Source: Caballeronia arationis
GTDB taxonomy: Bacteria; Pseudomonadota; Gammaproteobacteria; Burkholderiales; Burkholderiaceae
Direction of reading: 5' to 3'
Assembly: GCF_001544975.2 (NCBI RefSeq)
Contig: NZ_FCOG02000007.1
Location: 62,001-126,000 of the forward strand
Length of the DNA stretch: 64,000 bases
The notes under the pieces were generated by a model, which was given only the letters and a program-made list of their open reading frames with translations, was not told the DNA's origin and ran no database searches. Of the stretch, positions 56,309 through 64,000 are shown piece by piece. Every line of letters starts with the position of its first letter. The stretch's first letter is position 1. The position numbers and the translations under genes were made by a program.

Positions 56309-58069
56309 ATGACTACCGTCAACCGGTCGTCAGGGGATGCCTGCGACCTCGTCTGCGATCTGCTCGTGATCGGCTCGGGCGCAGGCGGCCTCTCCACCGC
56401 CATCACGGCAAAGAAGCAGGGGCTCGACGTGATCGTCGTCGAGAAGGAAGCGTTCTTCGGCGGCACGACCGCCTTCTCCGGCGGCGTGCTGTGGATTCCG
56501 GGCAACCGGCACGCGAAGGACGCCGGCATCGCCGACGATCGCGACGCCGTGCGCACCTACATGCACCACGAGACCGGCGCGCTCTACGACGAAGCGGCCG
56601 TCGAAGCGTTCCTCGATGCCGGCCCGCGCATGCTCGATTTCTTCGAGCGCGAGACCGACGTCAAATTCCTGCCGACGCTCTATCCCGACTATCACCCGGA
56701 CGCGCCGGGCGGCGTAGACGTGGGCCGCTCGGTGGTCGCCGCGCCCTTCGACGCAACCGCGCTCGGTGCCGATCTCGTGCGCCTGCGTCCGCCGCTCAAG
56801 ACCATCACGTTCATCGGCATGATGTTCAATTCGTCGAGCGCGGATCTCAAGCACTTCTTCAACGCGACCAAATCGCTGGCTTCGGCGTGGTATGTGGCGA
56901 AGCGCCTCGCGAGCCATCTGCGCGAACTCGCGCTCTACAAGCGCGGCGTGCAGGTGACGAGCGGCAATGCACTCGCCGCGCGGCTCGCCAAGTCGGCGCT
57001 CGATCTCGGCATTCCGATTCACACCCATACCGGCGCGAAGGAACTGATCGTCGAGAAGGGACGCGTGTGCGGTGCCGTCGTGAATGGCAACCGGGGCGAG
57101 ATGCGCATTACCGCGCGACGCGCCGTCGTGCTCGCGTGCGGCGGCTTCTCGCATGACATCGCCCGGATCAAGGCAGCGTATCCGCATCTGCAACGCGGCG
57201 GCGAGCACGTCTCGCCGGTGCCGCGAGGCATCACCGGCGACGGCGCGAGGATGGCCGAGCGCGCCGGCGGCCGCGTGCCGATCCGCTATCCGCAGCCGGC
57301 CGCGTGGATGCCCGTGTCGCGCGTGCCGCTGAAGGATGGCAGCTTCGGCGTGTTCCCGCATCTGCTCGACCGCTACAAGCCGGGCATCATCGGCGTGACG
57401 CGCAACGGGCGGCGCTTCACCAACGAATCGAATTCCTATCACGACGTCGGCGCCGCGATGATCGACGCATGCAGGAACGAACGCGAGACGGCGATGTGGC
57501 TCGTCTGCGATCACGCGACGATCCGCCGCTACGGCCTCGGCTTCGCGAAGCCGGCGCCGTTGCCGCTCGGGTCGCACCTTCGCAACGGCTATCTCGTGAA
57601 GGGCCGCACGCTCGCCGAACTCGCGCGCAACGCCGGTATCGACGCCGCCGCGCTCGAAGCGACGGTGCGTGAGTACAACGCGGGCGCGCAACGCAACGAA
57701 GACGCGCAGTTCGGCCGCGGCACGACTTCGTTCAATCGCTATCTCGGCGATCCGGCGCACACGCCGAATCCATGCGTGGCGCCAGTCGGCGACGGCCCGT
57801 ACTACGCGCTGAAGGTCGTGATGGGCGATCTCGGAACCTTCGACGGCATCGCGACCAACACGGCCGGACAGGTTCTCGCGAATGCCGATCCTGTCCCCGG
57901 CCTCTACGCCGTCGGCAACGACCGCGCCAGCATCATGGGCGGCAACTATCCCGGCGCCGGCATCACGCTCGGCCCGATCATGACCTTCGGTTATCTCACC
58001 GCGTTGCACATCGCGCAGAGCGGAAATGTGCATGAGAGACAGCGCGCCGAACTCAGGAGCGCAGCATGA
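56309..58069 (+). CDS. FAD-dependent dehydrogenase of the 3-ketosteroid dehydrogenase type
   Basis: A 586-residue flavoprotein of the fumarate reductase/3-oxosteroid 1-dehydrogenase family, which desaturates a ring ketone. The FAD motif IGSGAGG is at 21-27, followed by VVEKEAFFGGTTAFSGG. The C-terminus has GPYYALKVVMGDLGTF, with the Tyr expected in the active site, and MGGNYPGAGITLGP, the family's end signature. AAGGAG precedes ATG at 56309. It overlaps the next gene by ATGA. The substrate may be an oxo-cyclohexane or steroid-like ring (inference). Confidence 0.92.
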   Translation: MTTVNRSSGDACDLVCDLLVIGSGAGGLSTAITAKKQGLDVIVVEKEAFFGGTTAFSGGVLWIPGNRHAKDAGIADDRDAVRTYMHHETGALYDEAAVEAFLDAGPRMLDFFERETDVKFLPTLYPDYHPDAPGGVDVGRSVVAAPFDATALGADLVRLRPPLKTITFIGMMFNSSSADLKHFFNATKSLASAWYVAKRLASHLRELALYKRGVQVTSGNALAARLAKSALDLGIPIHTHTGAKELIVEKGRVCGAVVNGNRGEMRITARRAVVLACGGFSHDIARIKAAYPHLQRGGEHVSPVPRGITGDGARMAERAGGRVPIRYPQPAAWMPVSRVPLKDGSFGVFPHLLDRYKPGIIGVTRNGRRFTNESNSYHDVGAAMIDACRNERETAMWLVCDHATIRRYGLGFAKPAPLPLGSHLRNGYLVKGRTLAELARNAGIDAAALEATVREYNAGAQRNEDAQFGRGTTSFNRYLGDPAHTPNPCVAPVGDGPYYALKVVMGDLGTFDGIATNTAGQVLANADPVPGLYAVGNDRASIMGGNYPGAGITLGPIMTFGYLTALHIAQSGNVHERQRAELRSAA

Positions 58070-58398
58070 AGTCCTTCATCGATCACCGCATCTACACGAT
58101 CAAACCGCGCGGCATGGCCGAGTTCATCGATGTGTTCGACCGCCTCGCAATGCCGATCCAGCTCAAGTATCTTAGCGCGCCCGTCGGCTTCTATCAGAGC
58201 GACATCGGCGCGTTGAACCAGGTCGTGCACCTTTGGGGCTACGAGAGCATCGCGGATTACGAGCAGCGCCGCACCGCCCGCGACGCCGATCCCGAATGGC
58301 CCGCTTACCTGCACGCGTCGGCGCATCTGATCGTGGCTCAGGAGAGCCGCATCATCCGCCGCGTGGAGTTCAAAAGCCTTTCGGCCACCGTGCGATAG
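58066..58398 (+). CDS. NIPSNAP family protein
   Basis: A 110-residue protein of the NIPSNAP family, a small dimeric alpha/beta barrel. It has DHRIYTIKPRGMAEFIDVF, VHLWGYESIADYEQRR and a Trp/Tyr-rich middle. Its start overlaps the stop of the flavoprotein gene (ATGA), which implies coupled translation and a shared role in the pathway. Members often occur in aromatic and alicyclic catabolic operons, but no activity is proven. Confidence 0.88.
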   Translation: MKSFIDHRIYTIKPRGMAEFIDVFDRLAMPIQLKYLSAPVGFYQSDIGALNQVVHLWGYESIADYEQRRTARDADPEWPAYLHASAHLIVAQESRIIRRVEFKSLSATVR

Positions 58399-58503
58399 AC
58401 GCGAACGCGCACGCACTTCATTCAGCCCCCATCTTGCATGGGACCCGAATAAGCGCATGGGATCAGAGCAAGCGCTAACTCGGTTCGACAGGAGACAACC
58501 GTT

Positions 58504-59889
58504 ATGAACCCGCATCGCAAACTCCCGCCGCGCACGATCGACGTCCAGAGCTTCATCGACGATCAGCGCTTTTCGCTTTATCAATGGACGATCCTCGTTC
58601 TCTGCTTTCTTGTCGTCGCCGCCGATGGCTTCGATACGGCCGCGGTCGGCTTCATTGCGCCGTCGCTGATCGGCGACTGGGGCGTGAGCCGCGCCGCGCT
58701 CGGCCCCGTGATGAGCGCCGCGCTCGTCGGACTCGGCATCGGTGCGCTCGCGGCCGGCCCCGTCGCGGACCGGCTCGGACGCAAAACCGTGCTCGTGCTC
58801 TCCGTGTTCTTCTTCGGCGCGTGGAGCCTGGCTTCGGCGCATGCGGGGTCCATCGAATCGCTTACCGTGCTGCGCTTTCTCACCGGCCTCGGGCTCGGCG
58901 CGGCGATGCCGAACGCCGTCACGCTGATGTCCGAATATGCGCCCGCACGCATCCGCGCCATCGCAGTCAATGCGATGTTCTGCGGCTTCTCGGTCGGTCT
59001 GTCGCTCGGCGGGTTGTGCGCGGCGTGGATGATCCCGCATTTCGGCTGGCCGAGCGTGCTGGTCGCAGGCGGCGCCGGACCGCTCGCGCTCTCGGTGCTG
59101 CTGATCCTGTTGCTGCCCGAGTCCGCGCAGTTCATGGTCGTCAGAAAGCGGCCGGCCGAGCGCATCGCGCGCATCCTGCGGCGCATTGCAGCGGACCCGC
59201 GTCTCGTCGACTGCGTCTTCAGCTCAACCGATTCGCGCGACAGCGTCGCCGACAAATCCGCGCTCGCGCTGGTCGTCTCGCGGCCGTACCGGTTCGGCAC
59301 CGCGATGCTCTGGCTCGCGTATTTCATGGGCCTGATGATCTTCTATCTGCTGACGAACTGGCTGCCCACGCTCTTCAAGGACGCGGGCTTCAGCGCCGAG
59401 CGCGCCGCGCTCACCACGTCGCTGTTTCCGCTTGGCGGCATTCTCGGCAACCTGTGTCTCGGCTGGGTGATGGACCGCTTCAACGCACGGCGCGTGAACG
59501 CATTCGCCTATGTGTTCGCGGCCGCCCTGGTGCTCACGATCGGACGCGGCATCGGCGATCAGGTCTGGCTCTCCGTCTTGATCTTCCTGACCGGCACGGC
59601 AGTGACGAGCGCGGTGACGTCGATGTCCGCGCTTGCCGCGGCGTTCTATCCGACGCGCAGCCGGGCAACCGGCGTCGCGTGGATGCTCGGCATCGGGCGC
59701 ATGGGCGCCGTCGCCGGGGCGATGACCGGCGGCCTCATGATGAGCATGGGGCTGCAGTTCGGCGCGGTGTTCACGTTCCTCGCCGTGCCGGCTCTGGTCG
59801 CAGCGTTCGCACTGGGCGCGCTCAGCCGGCGCGATGCTTCGGGTCAACGGGCCGCGGTCGCGACGGTCACGCAGCCTACTGTGGAGTGA
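58504..59889 (+). CDS. AAHS-type aromatic acid:proton symporter
   Basis: A 461-residue major facilitator with about 12 membrane segments, of the AAHS (aromatic acid:H+ symporter) group that includes PcaK and BenK. Typical features are the first-helix stretch ADGFDTAAVGFIAPSL with the Asp pair site, the loop GPVADRLGRK, and RFLTGLGLGAAMPNA. It should import the organic acid used by the SDR and flavoprotein. It lies 105 bases after the NIPSNAP gene on the same strand. A bidirectional hairpin follows at 59911-59942. Confidence 0.92.
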   Translation: MNPHRKLPPRTIDVQSFIDDQRFSLYQWTILVLCFLVVAADGFDTAAVGFIAPSLIGDWGVSRAALGPVMSAALVGLGIGALAAGPVADRLGRKTVLVLSVFFFGAWSLASAHAGSIESLTVLRFLTGLGLGAAMPNAVTLMSEYAPARIRAIAVNAMFCGFSVGLSLGGLCAAWMIPHFGWPSVLVAGGAGPLALSVLLILLLPESAQFMVVRKRPAERIARILRRIAADPRLVDCVFSSTDSRDSVADKSALALVVSRPYRFGTAMLWLAYFMGLMIFYLLTNWLPTLFKDAGFSAERAALTTSLFPLGGILGNLCLGWVMDRFNARRVNAFAYVFAAALVLTIGRGIGDQVWLSVLIFLTGTAVTSAVTSMSALAAAFYPTRSRATGVAWMLGIGRMGAVAGAMTGGLMMSMGLQFGAVFTFLAVPALVAAFALGALSRRDASGQRAAVATVTQPTVE

Positions 59890-59910
59890 TTGGGGCGGCC
59901 CGTTCGTGAC

Positions 59911-59942
59911 AAAGGCCGGCCGGCGGATGCCGGTCGGCCTTT
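59911..59942. terminator. bidirectional terminator between convergent transporter genes
   Basis: A 14-base stem with one mismatch (AAAGGCCG...CGGCCTTT) and a four-base loop between the convergent AAHS and MHS genes. A short T run lies on each side of the stem, so it can stop both. Confidence 0.7.
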
Positions 59943-59960
59943 GCGTTGCCGCCTCCGAGA

Positions 59961-61331
59961 TCAGCTGTTGTCGAGCGGCTTGCGCGATGTCTCGCGGCTC
60001 GCGAGCATCGCGATCAACGCGACGGCCGATGCGCCCACCAGATACCACGCCGGCGCGAGCTTGTTGCCGGTCGCGCCGATCAGCCAGGTCGCGACAAACG
60101 GCGCCGTCCCGCCGAAAAGCGCGTTGGCCGCGTTGAAGCAGAACGCGAAGCCGCTATAGCGCACGCGCGTCGGAAAGATCTCCGAGAGGAAGCAGGGCAG
60201 CGTCCCGTCGTTCATCGTCAGGAGCGCTCCGAACGCGATCTGGATCAGCACGATCGTCATGAAGCTCGCACCGACGAGTCCCTTGAAGAGCGGCACCGTC
60301 AACGCCGCGAAGAGGATAGAAGCGCCGATCAGCATCGTCTTGCGCCCCACGCGGTCCGACAGCGCGCCCATGATGAACACGAAGCCGATGTACGCGGTGA
60401 GCGAGATGGTGGCCGCGATGAACGATGCCGTCTCGCTGACGCCCATTTCGGTCGAGAGGTACGTCGGCATGTAGCTCAGCACGAGGTAGAACGCGACGGC
60501 GTTCAGGCACGTCACGCCGAACGCGATCAGCATCTTGCCGCGATGCATCATCAGGAGTTCCTTGGCGGGGGCGCGTGCTACCTGATGCGACGTTTCGAGC
60601 GCCTTGAAGGTAGGCGTGTCTTCCAGCCGCACGCGGATGTAGCGTCCGATCAGGCCGAACGGCGCCGCGAGCAGGAACGGCAGGCGCCAGCCGAACGAGT
60701 GGAGCTGGTCGGACGTGAGGAACGCGTGCATGACCGCGACGAAGATCGAGCCGAAGAGAAGACCGGCTGCGGTGCTCGCCGGCACGATGCTCGTGTAGAT
60801 GCCGCGCTTGCCTTCCGGGGCGTATTCCGCGAGGAACGCCGACGCGCCCGCGTATTCGCCCGATGCCGAGAAGCCTTGGACAAGGCGCACGACGAGGAGC
60901 AGGATCGGCGCGAAGATGCCGACTTGCGCGTAGGTGGGCAGGAACGCGATCAGGAAGGTCGAGCACGACATGATGAGGATCGACAGCGAGAGCGCGGTGC
61001 GTCGTCCGATCTTGTCGCCGAAGTGTCCCCAGACGATGCCGCCGATCGGGCGCACGATGAACGAGATTGCGAACACGGCGTAGGCGGCAAGGAGGCCTGT
61101 TGCGGCATCGGACTTCGGGAAGAAGACGACGGCGATGATGGTTGCGAGATAGCCGTAGGACGCGTAGTCGAACCATTCGACGAAGTTGCCGATGAAGCTC
61201 GCCATGGCGGCGCGTTTGAGCAGGCGCGGGTCGGCGGTTGGGGTGGCTGTTGAGGCGGGGTTCGAGTATGCCGATGGCGCGAGGATGCCAGCGCCCGAGG
61301 CCTGGCTGGAAACCGCTTTCGTTGAGTTCAT
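59961..61331 (-). CDS. MHS family metabolite:proton symporter
   Basis: A 456-residue major facilitator of the metabolite:H+ symporter group (ProP/KgtP/ShiA-like). It has FIGNFVEWFDYASYGYLA at the first helix, the loop GHFGDKIGRRTAL and RLVQGFSASGEYAGAS, all MHS features; the substrate is a small carboxylate or zwitterion. ATG at 61331 has GGAG six bases upstream. It is convergent with the AAHS gene and is not obviously part of the same pathway. Confidence 0.93.
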   Translation of the reverse strand: MNSTKAVSSQASGAGILAPSAYSNPASTATPTADPRLLKRAAMASFIGNFVEWFDYASYGYLATIIAVVFFPKSDAATGLLAAYAVFAISFIVRPIGGIVWGHFGDKIGRRTALSLSILIMSCSTFLIAFLPTYAQVGIFAPILLLVVRLVQGFSASGEYAGASAFLAEYAPEGKRGIYTSIVPASTAAGLLFGSIFVAVMHAFLTSDQLHSFGWRLPFLLAAPFGLIGRYIRVRLEDTPTFKALETSHQVARAPAKELLMMHRGKMLIAFGVTCLNAVAFYLVLSYMPTYLSTEMGVSETASFIAATISLTAYIGFVFIMGALSDRVGRKTMLIGASILFAALTVPLFKGLVGASFMTIVLIQIAFGALLTMNDGTLPCFLSEIFPTRVRYSGFAFCFNAANALFGGTAPFVATWLIGATGNKLAPAWYLVGASAVALIAMLASRETSRKPLDNS

Positions 61332-61654
61332 CCGTTTCTCCAAACTTGAATCGTGCGCGATTGCTGTGCCTTCGTTGTGCTTTGCGGCGAGTGTTCGCTA
61401 ACGGGATTTAGTGCGGTTCATTGACGTCGCTCCTGTTCGATCGGTGGATTCGATGGAGCAAATGGTAGAAGCTCGGGGGATCGGAAAATTTTCGAAATCG
61501 ACACGAGAGTGCACGAAATCGACGAAAAGGGTTTACCACTGGCGTCCCGAGCGATCTGGTTGAACACCGGGTGCTGTTGATGCGCTCGATGGAATCTGAT
61601 TTGTTTGCGGTCGCTAGCGCGCCCTTGTGCGGGGCGGCATTTCATTGCCGCGCG

Positions 61655-61990
61655 TTAGCAAAGCGATGGTTTACGGTTGTGCCTTTCGTCCGAGCGAAGC
61701 GCGGACGAACCGGAACGCAGTGCATACCACTCTGTTGGAGTGCGAGGGGTGTCAGTGCGTGCGCGCGCGCGCCAAGCCGGGTCGGTCCTTTGAGGGCGAC
61801 ACTTAGGCGCTGCACCACTCAGTAATGCTAGTGCGTTGACGTGCTGTGACTGCTGCCAGAAAAGCTGCTTTCTTTGCTTACTTTCTTTGCAGCAGCAAAG
61901 AAAGTAAGTCCCGCCCCGGACAGGGGCAGAGCTAATAGACCACTAAGAAGGCAAGTTTCAAGAAAAGCGCAGAAGCGTAGACGGTGGAAA
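61655..61990 (+). repeat. 3'-end hairpin repeat, copy C
   Basis: Aligns with copy B over almost its whole length, with the same three hairpins: CGTCCG/CGGACG at 61687-61707, the 14-base stem at 61877-61908 and the GCCCC/GGGGC stem. It ends about 30 bases from the stop end of the YbfB-type gene. The remaining sequence between 61332 and 61654 holds the MHS gene promoter region and nothing else recognisable. Confidence 0.8.
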
Positions 61991-62019
61991 CAACGACGCC
62001 CTCCAAGCGGACCGCAGCC

Positions 62020-63267
62020 CTAAAGCGCCCGCTGCCGCCCGGCAGCCAACGCCCCCACAGCGAGCAACGCCGCGGAATAAACGAGCCCTCGCGCGAGCCC
62101 GGCGCCATCGGAGATCAACCCGATGACCATCGGCCCGACGATCTGCCCGAACGCGAACACGATGGTGAAAGCGCTGATCCCCTGGGCCCAGCGCGCCGCC
62201 GGCAGGTTGTGCCGAACGAATGCCGTCGTCGATGCGACGGCCGACAGGAAGGTCGCCCCGAAGAGAACGCCAGATAAAAACGCGACGACTGTCGAGCCAA
62301 AAACCACGGGCATGATGGTAGCCAGCGCGAGCAATCCGTTGAGCGTGGCAAGCGCCTGCCCGCCGTGCATGCGGTCGAGGAGTCGGGACCACAGCCGCGC
62401 CGACACGACCGTCGCAAGTCCGAGCAGCACATAGAAAGCGGTCACGGCAGAAGCGCTCATGCCGTCGTTGCGCAGCATCGCGATGATGAACGTCATGTAG
62501 CCGATATAGCCGACGCCAAAGAAGAAATAGCCCCCGAGCATGCGAGAGAAACTCGGCCAGCGAGGCGCATCGGCAGGTGCCTGAGGAGCGCCCCGCCCCG
62601 CAGCCTGCGCGATATCGCCGGACTCGATACGCCGCGCCGCGCCGGCCGCGAACACCGACAACACCGCGCACGCAAGAGCAAGCGCGAACCACGCGAGTTG
62701 CCAGCCATGCGCGCCGCTTCGTATGCTCGATGGCACGAGCACCGCGGAGACCACGATGCCCCACCCCGCGCCGCCGTAGTACAGGCCGAGCACGAGCCCG
62801 GCGTCACGCGGATGAGACGACGCGAGGCGCGCCGCCAGCACGCCCCCGCCGATGAAGATGAACGCGCTGCTGATGCCCGTCGCGACCCGCTGCGCGAGCA
62901 GCGCGCCGGTATCGGCGAGCACGCCGCTCACCGCCATCACGATCGCAGTGACGACACAGCCCGCAATGAACGAAACGCCCGCCGACCAGCGTCGCGAGCA
63001 AAGGGGAAAGACGAGCGCGCCCAGCAGATAGCCGAGCGCGTTGGCCGTGTTCATCGCGCCGGCCTGCGCGAAAGTCCAGCCGAGGTCGGCCTTCATCGAA
63101 GGAAGCAGGAGCGCGTAGGAAAAGCGCGTGAGTCCAAGCGCGATCGCGCTGCCAAGCGACAGGCACACGGCGAGCGCCAGCGTCTCTCCGCGAGAACGCG
63201 CCCCGCGATCCGACGATGTCCATTTCGATTCGTGTCGTTGCGCGGTGCTGCCGGTGTCGTCGGTCAT
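62020..63267 (-). CDS. YbfB/YjiJ family major facilitator
   Basis: A 415-residue transporter with about 12 membrane segments, of the YbfB/YjiJ family. Typical stretches are GLTRFSYALLLPSMKADLGW, ANALGYLLGALVFP and GGYFFFGVGYIGYMTF. Substrates are not established. The start is ATG at 63267 with a polar N-terminal extension of about 28 residues. It is the gene upstream of repeat copy C. Confidence 0.9.
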   Translation of the reverse strand: MTDDTGSTAQRHESKWTSSDRGARSRGETLALAVCLSLGSAIALGLTRFSYALLLPSMKADLGWTFAQAGAMNTANALGYLLGALVFPLCSRRWSAGVSFIAGCVVTAIVMAVSGVLADTGALLAQRVATGISSAFIFIGGGVLAARLASSHPRDAGLVLGLYYGGAGWGIVVSAVLVPSSIRSGAHGWQLAWFALALACAVLSVFAAGAARRIESGDIAQAAGRGAPQAPADAPRWPSFSRMLGGYFFFGVGYIGYMTFIIAMLRNDGMSASAVTAFYVLLGLATVVSARLWSRLLDRMHGGQALATLNGLLALATIMPVVFGSTVVAFLSGVLFGATFLSAVASTTAFVRHNLPAARWAQGISAFTIVFAFGQIVGPMVIGLISDGAGLARGLVYSAALLAVGALAAGRQRAL

Positions 63268-63360
63268 CGGTTCTTGTGGTGGCGGTTGCGCCGCCGTGGC
63301 GACGGCGGATTTGTCGCCTATGGTATCGCGAGGACCCGCCGCCGTTAAGACCGTCCCGCG

Positions 63361-64000
63361 CTACAGGCCCGCATACACCGGATACCGCGCGCAAAGCGCC
63401 GACACCTGTTCGCGCACGCGCTGCTGAACGCGATCGTTGCCGATGTCGTCGAGCACGTCGCAGATGAGGCGCGCCGTGAGTGCCGCGTCGTCTTCCGTGA
63501 AACCGCGCGTCGTGATCGCGGGCGTGCCGATGCGAATGCCGCTCGTGACGAACGGCGACTGCGGATCGTTCGGCACCGTGTTCTTGTTGACCGTGATGTG
63601 CGCGCAGCCGAGCGCGGCGTCTGCATCCTTGCCCGTGATCCCGCGCGCAACCAGGTTCACGAGGAACAGATGATCGTCGGTGCCGCCCGACACGATGTCA
63701 TAGCCGCGTTCGATGAACACCGCGACCATCGCGCGCGCATTGGCGAGCGTCGCCTTCTGATACTCGACGAATTCCGCGCCGAGTGCCTCCCTGAACGCCA
63801 CCGCCTTCGCCGCGATCACATGCATGAGCGGTCCGCCCTGCGTGCCGGGAAAGACCATTGAGTTGAGCTTCTTCTCGATCTCCTCGTTCGGCTTCGCGAG
63901 AATCAGCCCGCCGCGCGGGCCGCGCAAGGTCTTGTGCGTGGTCGTCGTGACGACGTCCGCGAAAGGCAGCGGATTCGGATAAAGCCCCGCCGCGACGAGG
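63361..64000 (-). CDS. glyA: serine hydroxymethyltransferase, 3' part
   Basis: Converts serine and tetrahydrofolate to glycine and methylene-THF with pyridoxal phosphate. About 212 C-terminal residues are in the window; the start lies beyond 64000. The PLP-lysine signature [16 protein letters not shown] is at the beginning of the visible part, followed by [20 protein letters not shown] and [15 protein letters not shown]. It is incomplete because the window ends. Confidence 0.97.
   Translation of the reverse strand, partial: LVAAGLYPNPLPFADVVTTTTHKTLRGPRGGLILAKPNEEIEKKLNSMVFPGTQGGPLMHVIAAKAVAFREALGAEFVEYQKATLANARAMVAVFIERGYDIVSGGTDDHLFLVNLVARGITGKDADAALGCAHITVNKNTVPNDPQSPFVTSGIRIGTPAITTRGFTEDDAALTARLICDVLDDIGNDRVQQRVREQVSALCARYPVYAGL

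Overview
The window is chromosomal DNA of a Burkholderiaceae bacterium, most likely Paraburkholderia, Caballeronia or Burkholderia. The evidence is the high G+C, the codon use, and the gene types: monomeric isocitrate dehydrogenase, DNA polymerase II, DipZ, a DedA/LssY fusion, and AAHS and YbfB transporters. It holds about 60 protein genes, mostly short operons on both strands. I saw no rRNA, tRNA, CRISPR array, insertion sequence or prophage.

Layout. 1-7.8 kb: housekeeping genes (isocitrate dehydrogenase, LysE exporter, carbonic anhydrase, acetyltransferase, GFA protein, TAXI protein). 7.8-10.3 kb: molybdenum genes (NifQ-like protein, sulfite-oxidase-type protein, two-domain molbindin). 10.5-14.2 kb: orphan histidine kinase, metallo-beta-lactamase-fold lipoprotein, diguanylate cyclase. 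14.3-19.9 kb: exported methionine sulfoxide repair operon msrB-dipZ-msrA, divergent from a two-component system. 20.1-22.6 kb: ModE-type DNA-binding protein and a DUF2325 operon. 22.6-29.5 kb: polB, DUF427, a repetitive exported protein, AraC regulator, GFA protein, methyltransferase. 29.8-39 kb: two DedA-type membrane proteins, a large membrane protein, lipoprotein, serine hydrolase, TehA. 39-43 kb: TetR regulator, hairpin repeats, PQQ-associated beta-propeller and DUF3280 genes, a small Gly-Gly leader peptide. 43-49 kb: SulP transporter with a cyclic-nucleotide domain, divergent from a large adenylate cyclase. 49-54.2 kb: small proteins, J-protein, PhnZ-like oxygenase, and a trehalase gene broken by a stop codon. 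54.4-61.3 kb: a catabolic cluster (AraC regulator, SDR, ketosteroid-dehydrogenase-like flavoprotein, NIPSNAP, AAHS transporter) and an MHS transporter. 62-64 kb: YbfB-type transporter and the 3' part of glyA.

The most notable pattern is a scattered molybdenum regulon. Three palindromes of the form CGTWATRT-N8-ATATRACG, the arms and spacing of the E. coli ModE box, lie upstream of the sulfite-oxidase/NifQ pair, the ModE-like gene itself, and the DUF2325 operon. The ModE protein has only the DNA-binding domain, while a two-domain molbindin is encoded separately 10 kb away. No nitrogenase genes are present, so the NifQ-like and DUF2325 proteins probably belong to molybdenum handling outside nitrogen fixation. 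Other points of interest are a hairpin repeat found three times just past stop codons in the same sense, and the facing cyclase/cNMP-transporter pair.
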